A stretch of DNA of 64,000 nucleotides from an uncultured Paracoccaceae bacterium (GTDB taxonomy: Bacteria; Pseudomonadota; Alphaproteobacteria; Rhodobacterales; Rhodobacteraceae), in the NCBI GenBank assembly GCA_947493255.1, contig CANLQK010000001.1:186001-250000 (forward strand), in the 5' to 3' direction. Positions 16,017 to 25,234 of this stretch are shown one piece after another. The translations under genes were made by a program, and so were the position numbers. Under the pieces are notes generated by a model. The model had not been told where the DNA came from. It searched no databases and worked only from the letters and a program-made list of their open reading frames with translations. Numbering within the stretch: the stretch's first letter is position 1; each line of letters begins with the position of its first letter.

Positions 16017-16517
16017 TCAATTCCAGTTTGCAGGAACCGGAGTTTGAGAAAGCACCGCTTTGATTTGTTCAGCTTGAGCAGCGGGAAGTTGCGTGACGAC
16101 GACCCTCGTTGTGTAGTGACCCCACAACTTTCCATCCGGCAGCTGTATGGCCCAATCGCGCACCATGTCTTGGCTGAACTGCACGGGGTCGCCTGCATTT
16201 AGCCCCGGCATGAAGTTGGGTTGATTTGCTAACAAACCTGCCATCTGACCGCCGCCTTGGGTGATGAACGGACCAACCCAAATAACCTCGGTTCCGCCAT
16301 CAACATCAAAAGATACCTTTACCGAGGTCCCGGGTAATCCTGCGCCTTGTGCATCGACGGCGTTCGCTAGGAACAGCGGGAAGGTCGACATAGCGTCCGC
16401 CATTGCGGCGTTCATCGTTGGGTCATCCCCTCCGAAATCCACAACCTGATCGCCTGACTGAGCGGCGGCAAGAAATGGAAAAACGAGGCAAAATACAAAG
16501 ATGAAAATACGCGACAT
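16017..16517 (-). CDS. exported DUF2314 domain protein
   Basis: This 166-residue protein starts with a Sec signal peptide (MSRIFIFVFCLVFPFLAAA) and has the DUF2314 pattern: DDPTMNAAMADAMSTFPLFL, then VKVSFDVDGGTEVIWVGPF, a Gly-rich turn, GDPVQFSQDMVRDWAIQLPDG and KLWGHYTTRVV. The family includes E. coli YegJ; its role is unknown. The gene starts at ATG 16517 after AGGAGCTTCC. It stands between the VOC gene and a 315-base gap, so it probably shares the transcript of the HD and VOC genes. Confidence 0.8.
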   Translation of the reverse strand: MSRIFIFVFCLVFPFLAAAQSGDQVVDFGGDDPTMNAAMADAMSTFPLFLANAVDAQGAGLPGTSVKVSFDVDGGTEVIWVGPFITQGGGQMAGLLANQPNFMPGLNAGDPVQFSQDMVRDWAIQLPDGKLWGHYTTRVVVTQLPAAQAEQIKAVLSQTPVPANWN

Positions 16518-16570
16518 GGAAGCTCCTAAAACTTTTGCAAGTTTTGACCGTGCGCCGTCAAAATACAAGT

Positions 16571-16957
16571 TTAGGTTTTAGTGGTGAATTCTATCAGGTC
16601 CCAGCGGTTGCCAAACGGGTCATTGAACACAGCCACTGTGCCATAGGGTTCATGTCTTGGCTCTTCTTCAAAGACCACGCCTCTGGCTAGAAAGGCTTCA
16701 TGGTCGCGGGCAAAATCATCGGTCTCCAAGAACAGCCAAACGCGGCCGCCCCCTTGGTTTCCAATTGCTGCGACTTGCTGTTCATTCGCCGCGCGCGCCA
16801 AAAGAAAGCCCGCTTCCGCACCCTTCGGGGCAACCCGAACCCAGCGCTTGTCGCCAAGATCGGTGTCTTCCAGCAAAACAAACCCAAGGCATCCGACAAA
16901 GAAGGCAATACCGTCTTCGTAGGAGGGGACGAGAATAGAAAGAAGCGAGAGGTGCAT
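16571..16957 (-). CDS. VOC/glyoxalase superfamily protein
   Basis: The 128-residue protein has two beta-alpha-beta-beta-beta units of the vicinal-oxygen-chelate fold: YEDGIAFFVGCLGFVLLEDTDLG followed by the strand WVRVAPKG, then VWLFLETDDFARDHEAFLARGV and the final FNDPFGNRWDLIEF, the typical closing motif. The usual first metal His is not obvious, so it may bind rather than transform its ligand. It overlaps the HD-hydrolase stop by one base (ATGA), so the two are coupled. Confidence 0.85.
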   Translation of the reverse strand: MHLSLLSILVPSYEDGIAFFVGCLGFVLLEDTDLGDKRWVRVAPKGAEAGFLLARAANEQQVAAIGNQGGGRVWLFLETDDFARDHEAFLARGVVFEEEPRHEPYGTVAVFNDPFGNRWDLIEFTTKT

Positions 16958-17580
16958 CAGGCCCGACCCCCAGTTTGCGTGAGAGGCGATACAAAACCGT
17001 CGCGGATCACCACAGGATCATAGGCTTTGCGCCCAAAAACCTGTTTCACCATCGGCGCGAAATATTCCAAAGACTTCGTTTCGTAATTGGGGTCGAAGGA
17101 TGATTGATCCCATAATTCACAAAATGCAGCGCAGGACTCGAAACAGGGATGGTCACGAAACTCTTCGCGCGCATTTTCATCCCAGCCGTAATAGCGGCCG
17201 TAATATAAGGTTTGGAAAATTCCATGATGTTCAACAACCCATGACACGTCCCAACGGACGAAAGGGCGAATGACCTCGGCTGACATGCGGTCATGGTTTT
17301 GTGGTGCCAAACCATCCCCGATATCGTGCAGAAGGGCCCCAACGATCCAATCCAAATCGGCACCGTCCGCCTCAGCACGGGTGGCTGATTGCAGACCATG
17401 TTGAAGGCGCGAGATCTTATAGCCGTCCAACGTGTCTTCGCCGGCCCGCTCAAGTTCGGACATCACGCGATCCGCCGTCAATGCCAGAAACGGACGTTCC
17501 AATTTTGCCAACAGTTCATAATCTTCCTTGGTCCCATCTTTCATCTGGGTGAAGGACACTGTCGTTGGGGTGTTGGTCAT
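16957..17580 (-). CDS. HD-domain phosphohydrolase
   Basis: This 207-residue cytoplasmic protein has an HD motif in GALLHDIGDGLAP near residue 88 and further histidines at QNHDRM and VVEHHGIFQ that can complete the metal site. A tyrosine-rich segment (LYYGRYYGWDENA) and a conserved DHPCFESCAAFCELWDQSSFDP region resemble HD proteins near phosphonate- or polyamine-type catabolic genes, but no phosphonate genes are present. The substrate is unknown. ATG 17580 is used; the codon at 17640 would add 20 unlikely residues. It is translated with the VOC gene. Confidence 0.8.
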   Translation of the reverse strand: MTNTPTTVSFTQMKDGTKEDYELLAKLERPFLALTADRVMSELERAGEDTLDGYKISRLQHGLQSATRAEADGADLDWIVGALLHDIGDGLAPQNHDRMSAEVIRPFVRWDVSWVVEHHGIFQTLYYGRYYGWDENAREEFRDHPCFESCAAFCELWDQSSFDPNYETKSLEYFAPMVKQVFGRKAYDPVVIRDGFVSPLTQTGGRA

Positions 17581-17731
17581 CGGGTTTGCTCCGTCTCGTT
17601 GATGTGCGCACGCTGTTCGCCTTTGAAAGGTACGAGCCACGGCATCATCTAACCACCATCATCACCGGAGTTGCCAGCAATTGGCGGCAATAAAGGGTCA
17701 ATTTCCGAAACCAGCGAAAAATGTTGGATGT

Positions 17732-17765
17732 CCAAAATGCGAAATGGGCCAAAATACGAAATGGG
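17732..17765 (-). repeat. tandem 17-bp repeat after pyc
   Basis: CCAAAATGCGAAATGGG and CCAAAATACGAAATGGG stand head to tail with one difference. They lie in the 230-base gap between pyc and the HD gene, next to the pyc terminator hairpin. Confidence 0.6.
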
Positions 17766-17788
17766 CCGAAGCATTGCTGCTCCGGCCC
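17763..17788 (-). terminator. likely pyc terminator hairpin
   Basis: On the minus strand GGGCCGGAGCA and TGCTTCGGCCC form an 11-bp stem with one G-T pair and a GCAA tetraloop, about 25 bases after the pyc stop. The following bases are ATTTCGTATTTTGG, so the T-run is interrupted and termination may be partial. Confidence 0.6.
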
Positions 17789-17812
17789 GTTCTCAATTCA
17801 TTGCTGTTGGCT

Positions 17813-20800
17813 TTACTCGAGTTCGACCAGCAGATCTTTGGCGTCGATCTGACCACCGGCTGCGACATGAACGGCCTTAACCGTTGCGTCACGTTCGGCG
17901 TGGATACCGGTTTCCATTTTCATCGCCTCGATGGTCAGCAACAGGTCGCCTTCTTTGACTTTCTGGCCAACGGTCGCGCCGATGGTGGCGACAACACCCG
18001 GCATCGGTGCACCGATATGTTTGTCGTTGCCGGCTTCCGCTTTTACCCGTTGCACGGTGTTGGCCGTGACCTTGCGGTTTGGCACACGGATCGTGCGTGG
18101 TTGACCATTGAGTTCGAAGAAGACTTTGACTTCGCCTTCTTCTGTGGTCTCGGACTGGGCCTGCAACCGGATCTCAAGAGTTTTACCTGGGTCAATTTCG
18201 GCAGAAATCTCTTCACCCGGTTCCATACCGTAGAAGAACGTCCGTGTGGGCAGTGTGCGCACTGGGCCGTATGTTTCATGGCGCTGGGCGTAATCTGTGA
18301 ACACTTTCGGGTACATCAGATAGGCGTTCAGATCCTCATCGTCGATGTCGATGCCGTTCAACTTGGTGGACACTTCCTTGCGCACGGTTTCAAGATCAAC
18401 CGCCTTGAGCGATTTGCCAGGGCGTTCAAGGTTCGGCTTTTCGCCTTTCAACACCTTGGATACGATCAGGTCAGGGAACCCACCCGGAGGCTGGCCCAAG
18501 TTGCCGCGCATCATGTCGACAACGCTGTCTGGGAACGACACATCTGTTTTCGGGTCTTCCACATCATCGCGTGTCAGGTTTTGGCTGACCATCATCAGGG
18601 CCATATCGCCCACAACTTTGGACGATGGCGTGACTTTGACAATGTCACCAAACATCTGGTTCACATCGGCATAGGTCTGGGCGACCTCATGCCACCGTTC
18701 TTCCAGACCCAAGGAACGCGCTTGCGCCTTAAGGTTGGTGAACTGACCACCAGGCATCTCGTGCAAGTAGACTTCGGATGCAGGAGCCTGAAGGCCGGAT
18801 TCGAACGCCGCATAATGTGCGCGGACGGTTTCCCAGTAGTTGGAAATTTCACGAATGGACCCAACATCAAGACCGGTATCGCGCTCAGTGTGTTTCAACG
18901 CTTCGACAATGGACCCCAATGTCGGCTGGGATGTGTTGCCAGAGAAGCTGTCCATCGCCGCATCAACAACGTCAACACCTGCGTTGGACGCGGCCAACAC
19001 AGTCGCGATCGCTGCACCAGATGTATCGTGTGTGTGGAAGTGGATCGGCAGGCCGACCTCTTCTTTCAACGCTTTAACCAGTTGCGTTGCGGCTGCTGGT
19101 TTCAACAGACCGGCCATATCTTTCAAGCCAAGAACATGTGCACCGGCTTTTTCAAGCTGTTTGGCCATGTCTACATAGTAGGCCACGTTGTACTTGGACC
19201 GATCAGGGTCGTTGATGTCGCCTGTGTAACAGATTGTGCCTTCGCAGACCTTTTCGGCCTTGATCACGGCATCCATCGCAACGCGCATGTTTTCAACCCA
19301 GTTGAGGCTGTCAAACACGCGGAACACATCCACACCAGACGTCGCCGCCTGACGGACAAATTCCTGCACCACGTTGTCTGGGTAGTTGGTGTAACCCACG
19401 CCGTTTGATGCGCGCAGCAACATCTGCGTCATGATGTTTGGCATCTTTTCACGAATGTCGCGCAGACGCTGCCATGGGCATTCCTGCAAGAACCGGTAAG
19501 CCACATCAAAGGTCGCACCGCCCCAACATTCCATGGAGAACAGGGATGACATGTTCGCGGCATATGTTGGTGCCACACGGATCATATCGATCGAGCGCAT
19601 CCGCGTTGCCAGAAGCGACTGGTGACCGTCACGCATAGTGGTGTCAGTGATCAAAAGCTGGTTCTGGTCGCGCATCCAGTCGGCCACGGCCTCTGGGCCG
19701 AATTGATCCAAAATCTGGCGTGTGCCGGGCTGCGGCTTGTCTGTCTTGGCGATAGGGGCCTTAGGCGGCAGCGCCTCAGCACCCGGCTTCGCACGGCCTT
19801 CCGTTTCTGGGTGACCGTTGACAGTAATGTCCGCGATATATGTCAAAATCTTCGTCGCACGGTCACGGCGAGGTTTGAAGTTAAACAGGTCCGGCGTCTC
19901 ATCGATGAACTTCGTATGGTATTCGTAGTTCAGGAACGTCGGGTGTTTCAGCAGGTTTTCAACAAACGCGATGTTGGTTGAAACGCCGCGGATACGGAAT
20001 TCGCGCAGCGCACGGTCCATGCGGCTGATTGCGGCCTCGGGCGTTGGCGCCCATGCGGTCACTTTGGTCAGCAAGCTGTCGTAGTAACGGGTGATCACCG
20101 CACCAGAATAGGCGGTACCGCCATCCAGACGAATGCCCATGCCTGTTGCCGTGCGGTAGGTGCCGATGCGGCCATAGTCAGGGATGAAGTTGTTTGTCGG
20201 GTCTTCTGTCGTCACACGTGTCTGCAACGCATGGCCGTCCAGTTTTACGTCATATTGGGACGCACAGCCTGTGGCCTCGACCAAAGACTTGCCTTCGGCA
20301 ATTTTGATCTGCGCCTGAACGATGTCGATGCCAGTGACTTCTTCGGTAACAGTGTGCTCCACCTGAACGCGTGGGTTCACCTCGATGAAATAGAACTCGC
20401 CGCTGTCCATATCCATCAGGAATTCGACAGTACCGGCACATTCGTAATTCACGTGCTCACAGATTTTCTTACCAAGGTTACACAGCTGTTCGCGCTGGGT
20501 GCCAGACAGGTACGGGGCAGGGGCGCGTTCAATAACCTTTTGGTTGCGACGCTGAACCGAACAATCCCGCTCCCACAAGTGATAGATCGCACCGTGGCTG
20601 TCGCCGAGGATCTGAACCTCAACGTGGCGGGCCTTCATGATCATCTTTTCAAGGTAACCTTCGCCGTTACCGAATGCGGCCTCGGCTTCGCGACGACCCT
20701 CAAGAACCTTCTCTTCCAGTTCATCCTCGGAATAGATCGGGCGCATGCCGCGGCCACCGCCACCCCATGACGCTTTCAGCATCAATGGGTAACCAACCTC

Positions 20801-21256
20801 GGCGGCCTCTTTCTTGATGGCCTTCATATCATCGCCAAGCACCTCAGTCGCCGGAATGACCGGAACGCCGGCTTCAACAGCAACTTGACGCGCAGAGGCC
20901 TTATCGCCCAAGGCGCGCATGGTTTCGGCCTTAGGCCCGATGAACTTGATACCGTTCGCGTGGCAGGCATCTACAAAGTCGGGGTTTTCCGACAGCAGGC
21001 CATACCCGGGGTGGATCGCATCAGCGCCACAGTCCTTGGCAACACGGATCATCTCGTCGATTGCCAGATAGGCCGCAACTGGCCCCAAACCTTCACCAAT
21101 GCGGTAGGCTTCATCGGCTTTAAACCGGTGTAATCCTAGTTTGTCTTCTTCGGCATAAACGGCGACGGTTTTCTTTCCCATCTCGTTGGCGGCGCGCATG
21201 ATACGGATAGCAATCTCACCACGGTTTGCGATGAGGATTTTTTTGAAATCAGCCAT
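17813..21256 (-). CDS. pyc: pyruvate carboxylase
   Basis: Pyruvate carboxylase adds bicarbonate-derived CO2 to pyruvate, using ATP and biotin, to make oxaloacetate. The 1,147 residues carry all domains in one chain: biotin carboxylase over about 1-450 (KKILIANRGEIAIRIMRAA start, GGGGRGM ATP-grasp loop), the carboxyltransferase barrel over about 530-800 (TTMRDGHQSLLATRMRS), the central allosteric linker, and a C-terminal biotin carrier domain with biotinyl-lysine K1113 in EAMKMETG. ATG 21256 gives the usual start; an in-frame codon at 21313 is less likely. It is a single gene, divergent from pcrA, and a key refilling reaction for the TCA cycle. Confidence 0.97.
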   Translation of the reverse strand: MADFKKILIANRGEIAIRIMRAANEMGKKTVAVYAEEDKLGLHRFKADEAYRIGEGLGPVAAYLAIDEMIRVAKDCGADAIHPGYGLLSENPDFVDACHANGIKFIGPKAETMRALGDKASARQVAVEAGVPVIPATEVLGDDMKAIKKEAAEVGYPLMLKASWGGGGRGMRPIYSEDELEEKVLEGRREAEAAFGNGEGYLEKMIMKARHVEVQILGDSHGAIYHLWERDCSVQRRNQKVIERAPAPYLSGTQREQLCNLGKKICEHVNYECAGTVEFLMDMDSGEFYFIEVNPRVQVEHTVTEEVTGIDIVQAQIKIAEGKSLVEATGCASQYDVKLDGHALQTRVTTEDPTNNFIPDYGRIGTYRTATGMGIRLDGGTAYSGAVITRYYDSLLTKVTAWAPTPEAAISRMDRALREFRIRGVSTNIAFVENLLKHPTFLNYEYHTKFIDETPDLFNFKPRRDRATKILTYIADITVNGHPETEGRAKPGAEALPPKAPIAKTDKPQPGTRQILDQFGPEAVADWMRDQNQLLITDTTMRDGHQSLLATRMRSIDMIRVAPTYAANMSSLFSMECWGGATFDVAYRFLQECPWQRLRDIREKMPNIMTQMLLRASNGVGYTNYPDNVVQEFVRQAATSGVDVFRVFDSLNWVENMRVAMDAVIKAEKVCEGTICYTGDINDPDRSKYNVAYYVDMAKQLEKAGAHVLGLKDMAGLLKPAAATQLVKALKEEVGLPIHFHTHDTSGAAIATVLAASNAGVDVVDAAMDSFSGNTSQPTLGSIVEALKHTERDTGLDVGSIREISNYWETVRAHYAAFESGLQAPASEVYLHEMPGGQFTNLKAQARSLGLEERWHEVAQTYADVNQMFGDIVKVTPSSKVVGDMALMMVSQNLTRDDVEDPKTDVSFPDSVVDMMRGNLGQPPGGFPDLIVSKVLKGEKPNLERPGKSLKAVDLETVRKEVSTKLNGIDIDDEDLNAYLMYPKVFTDYAQRHETYGPVRTLPTRTFFYGMEPGEEISAEIDPGKTLEIRLQAQSETTEEGEVKVFFELNGQPRTIRVPNRKVTANTVQRVKAEAGNDKHIGAPMPGVVATIGATVGQKVKEGDLLLTIEAMKMETGIHAERDATVKAVHVAAGGQIDAKDLLVELE

Positions 21257-21399
21257 AGGTAGGAGGGCCCTTTTTTGTGCAGTTGCAGCATATATGTCGA
21301 TATTGTGAAGCATGTAAACGATTGAACTAAGAAGGTCACGCCCGTGGTGGCGTTAACATCAACCTAAATTCCGACTTTATCTTGTGTTGAAAAGCTTGC

Positions 21400-21414
21400 G
21401 AACATATCGCGAAC
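21400..21414 (+). promoter_or_regulatory. LexA (SOS) box upstream of the UvrD/PcrA helicase gene
   Basis: GAAC-N7-GAAC (GAACATATCGCGAAC) is the direct-repeat operator known for LexA in alphaproteobacteria (also written GTTC-N7-GTTC). It lies 43 bases before the helicase ATG, where a repressor would block the promoter. The match is exact and the downstream gene is a DNA repair helicase. Confidence 0.75.
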
Positions 21415-21456
21415 ATGGGGTTTTCTTGGAGGTGTTGACGAGATAGGTTGCCAAAC

Positions 21457-24066
21457 ATGAGCACTTTTTCCGACGACGACGCCTTCGAGGCCGCAACACG
21501 CCCCCCCGCGCAAGCAGGGTCTTTGTCTCAACAGGCGATGGCCGGTTTGGCGCCGCAGGTTGATTACATGGATGGGTTAAACCCCGCCCAACGCGAAGCC
21601 ATCGAGACGATGGATGGCCCTGTTTTGATGTTGGCAGGGGCCGGCACAGGTAAAACCAAGGCGCTCACTTGTCGGATAGCGCATCTTATGGCCACGGAGC
21701 GGGCGCGCCCTGATGAAATTCTTGCTGTGACCTTCACAAACAAAGCCGCGCGCGAAATGCGCAACCGTGTTGGCGGTTTGGTTCCGGGGCAGGCGGAAGG
21801 CATGCGTTGGCTTGGCACCTTCCACGCGATCTGTGTGAAACTGCTGCGGCGTCACGCGGAATTCGTCGGGCTGAGGTCCGGCTTTACGATTCTCGATACA
21901 GATGATCAGTTGCGCTTGTTAAAGCAGACTGTCGGAGCGTTCGGTATTGATGAAAAGCGTCACTCACCGAGAGGAATTTTGTCTCACATCAGTTCATTGA
22001 AGAACCGGTGTCTCGATGAAAACAACGTACCAGCCGCAGAAGACGATGAGCTATGGGGTGAGCGTTTGTTTGGAAGCGGAGATACAGTGCTTTCGAGCCG
22101 CATCTACAAATTCAGAAACCAGAACCCACAAAGTGGTGCAATTGGAAGGAACATCGTTTTATTTAGCGAGGTTTACCGAGAGTATCAACGACGACTCATC
22201 GAGTTGAACGCTTGTGATTTCGACGATCTGATTATGCATATGGTCTCGATTTTTAAATCAAATCCAGATGTTCTTGAGAGATGGCAACAAGAGTTCAAAT
22301 ACATCCTAGTGGACGAATATCAGGATACAAACGTGGCCCAATACATGTGGCTGCGCCTGCTGGCCCAAGGGCACAAAAACATTTGTTGTGTCGGCGATGA
22401 TGACCAATCCATCTACGGCTGGCGCGGTGCCGAAGTGGGCAACATTCTGCGGTTCGAAAAAGACTTCGACGGTGCCCATGTTGTCCGGCTTGAACAAAAC
22501 TACCGCTCTACCGGCCATATCCTTGGGGCAGCGGCAGGGGTGATCGAAGCCAACAAAGGCCGGCTTGGGAAGACCTTATTTACCGAAGGCGAAGATGGCG
22601 ATAAAGTACGGCTGATCGGGCACTGGGACGGCGAAGAAGAAGCCCGTTGGATCGGTGAAGAAATTGAGGCGATGCAGCGGGGGACCCGTGGCAACGCGCC
22701 GATGGACCTCAACAATATGGCCATTCTTGTGCGCGCGTCCCACCAGATGCGCGCGTTTGAGGATCGGTTCCTGACCATTGGCCTGCCGTACCGCGTGATT
22801 GGCGGCCCGCGTTTTTATGAACGCATGGAGATCCGCGACGCCATGGCCTATTTCCGGCTGGCTGTGTCCCAAGACGATGATTTGGCGTTCGAGCGTATCG
22901 TGAACACGCCCAAACGCGGGCTTGGCGATAAGGCTGTCCAAACCATCCAAATGACCGCCCGCAGCAACGGTGTGAATCTCGTCGAAGGCGCGCGGCTGTG
23001 TGTTGAGGCCGGTTTGATAAAAGGTAAAGGTGCCAAGGCGTTACGAGAGTTAGTTGATGGGCTTGATCGCTGGTATAGTGCCGTGCATGCGGGTGGCCAA
23101 GCGGTGGTAACGCGTGGCGATGTTTTCGATGAAACCGATGATCAAATTATCGACGATGAAGGCCCAATCGTCATAAACGAACCAATTTCTGACTACGATC
23201 ACATCGCGTTGGCCGAAATCATCCTCGATGAATCCGGTTACACCGGTTTTTGGCAAAATGATAAAACACCCGAGGCACCGGGGCGGTTGGAGAACCTTAA
23301 GGAACTCGTGAAAGCCCTTGAAAACTTTGATAATTTGCAAGGTTTCCTTGAGCACGTTAGCCTGATCATGGACAACGCCCAAGATGAAGAAGATGACAAA
23401 GTCACCATCATGACTTTGCACGCGGCCAAGGGCCTTGAATACCCGGCCGTGTTCTTGCCCGGTTGGGAAGACGGGCTGTTTCCGTCGCAACGCTCTATGG
23501 ATGAAAGCGGCATGAAGGGCCTCGAGGAAGAGCGCCGTTTGGCCTACGTTGGCATCACCCGCGCTGAAGAATTGTGCACCATTTCCTTTGCCGCGAACCG
23601 CCGTGTCTACGGACAATGGCAAAGCCAAATGCCCAGCCGTTTTATTGACGAACTTCCAACCGAACATGTGGACGTTTTGACGGCTCCGGGCCTTTATGGC
23701 GGGAATTACGGGGCGGCTGGCATGTCGGCACAGGCCAACCCCGCGTCTGCTGGCATGGGGTCATCGCTTCATCAAAAGGTCGCCGATGCGGATGTTTACA
23801 ATTCGCCAGGATGGCGCCGTTTGCAAAGCCGCAGCCAACAGCGCCCCGTTAGCCAACCCAAAGAGACCCGACGGATGACAATCGACATGACCGCCGCGTC
23901 ATCGTTCACCGTGTCTGATCGCGTGTTTCACCAGAAGTTCGGGTATGGTGAAGTGATGGAAATCGAGGGCGACAAGCTGGTGATTGAATTTGATAAAGCA
24001 GGCGAGAAAAAAGTTGTCGCCAAATTTATCGTTGCCGCATCTAAAGCGGATGATGTGCCATTTTAG
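21457..24066 (+). CDS. pcrA: UvrD/PcrA family DNA helicase
   Basis: This 869-residue superfamily 1A 3'-5' helicase acts in nucleotide excision repair and removal of proteins from DNA. Motifs in order: Walker A AGAGTGKT (about 60-67), LAVTFTNKAAREM, GTFHAICVKLLR, YILVDEYQDTN, CCVGDDDQSIYGWRGA, LEQNYRST, IMTLHAAKGLEYPAVFLPGWEDGLFP and RRLAYVGITRA. The C-terminal tail ends in a Tudor-like domain (VFHQKFGYGEVMEIEGDKLVIEFDKAGEKKV). About nucleotides 21,950-22,310 (residues 165-285) use AGA/AGG arginine codons and appear to carry extra residues, unlike the rest. ATG 21457 is chosen; an in-frame TTG lies three codons earlier. Confidence 0.95.
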   Translation: MSTFSDDDAFEAATRPPAQAGSLSQQAMAGLAPQVDYMDGLNPAQREAIETMDGPVLMLAGAGTGKTKALTCRIAHLMATERARPDEILAVTFTNKAAREMRNRVGGLVPGQAEGMRWLGTFHAICVKLLRRHAEFVGLRSGFTILDTDDQLRLLKQTVGAFGIDEKRHSPRGILSHISSLKNRCLDENNVPAAEDDELWGERLFGSGDTVLSSRIYKFRNQNPQSGAIGRNIVLFSEVYREYQRRLIELNACDFDDLIMHMVSIFKSNPDVLERWQQEFKYILVDEYQDTNVAQYMWLRLLAQGHKNICCVGDDDQSIYGWRGAEVGNILRFEKDFDGAHVVRLEQNYRSTGHILGAAAGVIEANKGRLGKTLFTEGEDGDKVRLIGHWDGEEEARWIGEEIEAMQRGTRGNAPMDLNNMAILVRASHQMRAFEDRFLTIGLPYRVIGGPRFYERMEIRDAMAYFRLAVSQDDDLAFERIVNTPKRGLGDKAVQTIQMTARSNGVNLVEGARLCVEAGLIKGKGAKALRELVDGLDRWYSAVHAGGQAVVTRGDVFDETDDQIIDDEGPIVINEPISDYDHIALAEIILDESGYTGFWQNDKTPEAPGRLENLKELVKALENFDNLQGFLEHVSLIMDNAQDEEDDKVTIMTLHAAKGLEYPAVFLPGWEDGLFPSQRSMDESGMKGLEEERRLAYVGITRAEELCTISFAANRRVYGQWQSQMPSRFIDELPTEHVDVLTAPGLYGGNYGAAGMSAQANPASAGMGSSLHQKVADADVYNSPGWRRLQSRSQQRPVSQPKETRRMTIDMTAASSFTVSDRVFHQKFGYGEVMEIEGDKLVIEFDKAGEKKVVAKFIVAASKADDVPF

Positions 24067-24070
24067 CGTG

Positions 24071-24709
24071 TCAGAACTGAGGGCCAGCGGCCCAACCATC
24101 CGGCCAGATCACAGGGTATAATGACAGGATCAACAGGACAGCCATCGTCCAGTTGAACCCCCGCAACCGTGCTGGCGAAGTCAGAAAGCGCCGCATTTCT
24201 TGGCCCAGTGCGACCCATGCGGATATGCACGGAAAGCTGACGACGGCATAGACCAGTGCAACAATGATGACCGCAAAAGTCGACCGCCCGCCAGCGTCGT
24301 CGGTGGCGAATTGCACGATCGAATAGGTCGCCATTGTCCAAGCTTTCGGGTTTACCCATTGAAACGCGGCCGCCTGCAAAAACGTTAACGGCGCGCCTGC
24401 AGTTTCGGGCATATCCGGTAGCTTTGGTGCAGCGCTGGCGATCTTCCAAGCAAGCCAAATCAAATAGGCCAGCGACACGATGCGCAAAATACGATCAAGG
24501 ATCGGAAACGCGTCGAACACCTGCATCAGGCCGAACCCGACAAGCGCGATCATCACTGGGAAGCCTATTGAAATTCCGGCCATGTGAAAAAGCGACCGGC
24601 GAAACCCAAAGTTCGCCCCAGACGCGACCAACATAGTGTTGTTCGGGCCGGGGGTGATTGTGGACACAAAGGCAAAGGCGACGAGCGCAAGGAAAATATC
24701 GTAAGTCAT
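24071..24709 (-). CDS. LysE family amino-acid exporter
   Basis: The 212-residue inner-membrane protein has about six hydrophobic segments and the LysE/RhtB start: VSTITPGPNNTMLVASGANFGFRRSLFHMAGISIGF in family form, with the conserved PGPN. The mid-protein FQWVNPKAWTMA motif is also typical. Such carriers export amino acids or homoserine derivatives. The gene is divergent from an Lrp-type regulator with only 72 bases between them, the classic arrangement in which the regulator senses the exported amino acid. It ends four bases from the pcrA stop. Confidence 0.9.
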   Translation of the reverse strand: MTYDIFLALVAFAFVSTITPGPNNTMLVASGANFGFRRSLFHMAGISIGFPVMIALVGFGLMQVFDAFPILDRILRIVSLAYLIWLAWKIASAAPKLPDMPETAGAPLTFLQAAAFQWVNPKAWTMATYSIVQFATDDAGGRSTFAVIIVALVYAVVSFPCISAWVALGQEMRRFLTSPARLRGFNWTMAVLLILSLYPVIWPDGWAAGPQF

Positions 24710-24781
24710 CGCACAATATTACTGCCCATGTAGCGCAATGTAATTGTTTCTTTGTTGTGTTCTGCGCGTATACTGCAATTC

Positions 24782-25234
24782 ATGACCGATATTGACCCAA
24801 TAAACGACCGAATATTGCGCGCCCTGCGGAGCGATGGCCGGATGTCTAATCAAAACCTTGCCGAAAAAGTCGGGCTCAGCCCATCGGCTTGTTTGCGTCG
24901 TGTGCAGGATTTGGAAAAACGCGGTGTTATCACAGGGTATCGTGCCCAACTGAACCCCGCTGAGACGGGACGTGACTATGTCGTTTATGTTGCTGTCGGG
25001 TTGGCCGAACATTCCAAAGAGGCACAATTGGGGTTCGAACGGGCAATGGGGCGCGCGGAAGAAGTGACCGAATGCCACAATATTGCGGGCGCATTCGAAT
25101 ATTTGCTTCGTGTCGAAACGGCTGATTTGGCGTCTTACAAACGGTTTCACACAGATCATTTGGGGACTGTGCCCCACGTTCGATCCATCACGAGTTATAT
25201 GGTTATGGGGTCTCCGAAAGACACGCGCAGTTAA
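24782..25234 (+). CDS. Lrp/AsnC family transcriptional regulator
   Basis: This 150-residue regulator has an N-terminal helix-turn-helix (NDRILRALRSDGRMSNQNLAEKVGLSPSACLRRV, about residues 8-41) and a C-terminal ligand-binding RAM domain (VTECHNIAGAFEYLLRVETADLASYKRF). ATG 24782 is used; the earlier in-frame codon at 24752 is less likely. It probably controls the divergent LysE exporter in response to an amino acid. Its stop codon overlaps that of the MFS gene on the opposite strand in a shared TTAA. Confidence 0.9.
   Translation: MTDIDPINDRILRALRSDGRMSNQNLAEKVGLSPSACLRRVQDLEKRGVITGYRAQLNPAETGRDYVVYVAVGLAEHSKEAQLGFERAMGRAEEVTECHNIAGAFEYLLRVETADLASYKRFHTDHLGTVPHVRSITSYMVMGSPKDTRS

Noticed and set aside
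17681-19408. 575-codon plus-strand open frame across the pyc 3' half
   Set aside because: It lies wholly antisense to pyruvate carboxylase and the near-terminal gap; its protein is rich in His, Arg, Val and Phe in the pattern of a reverse-frame shadow, with no recognisable domain or ribosome site.
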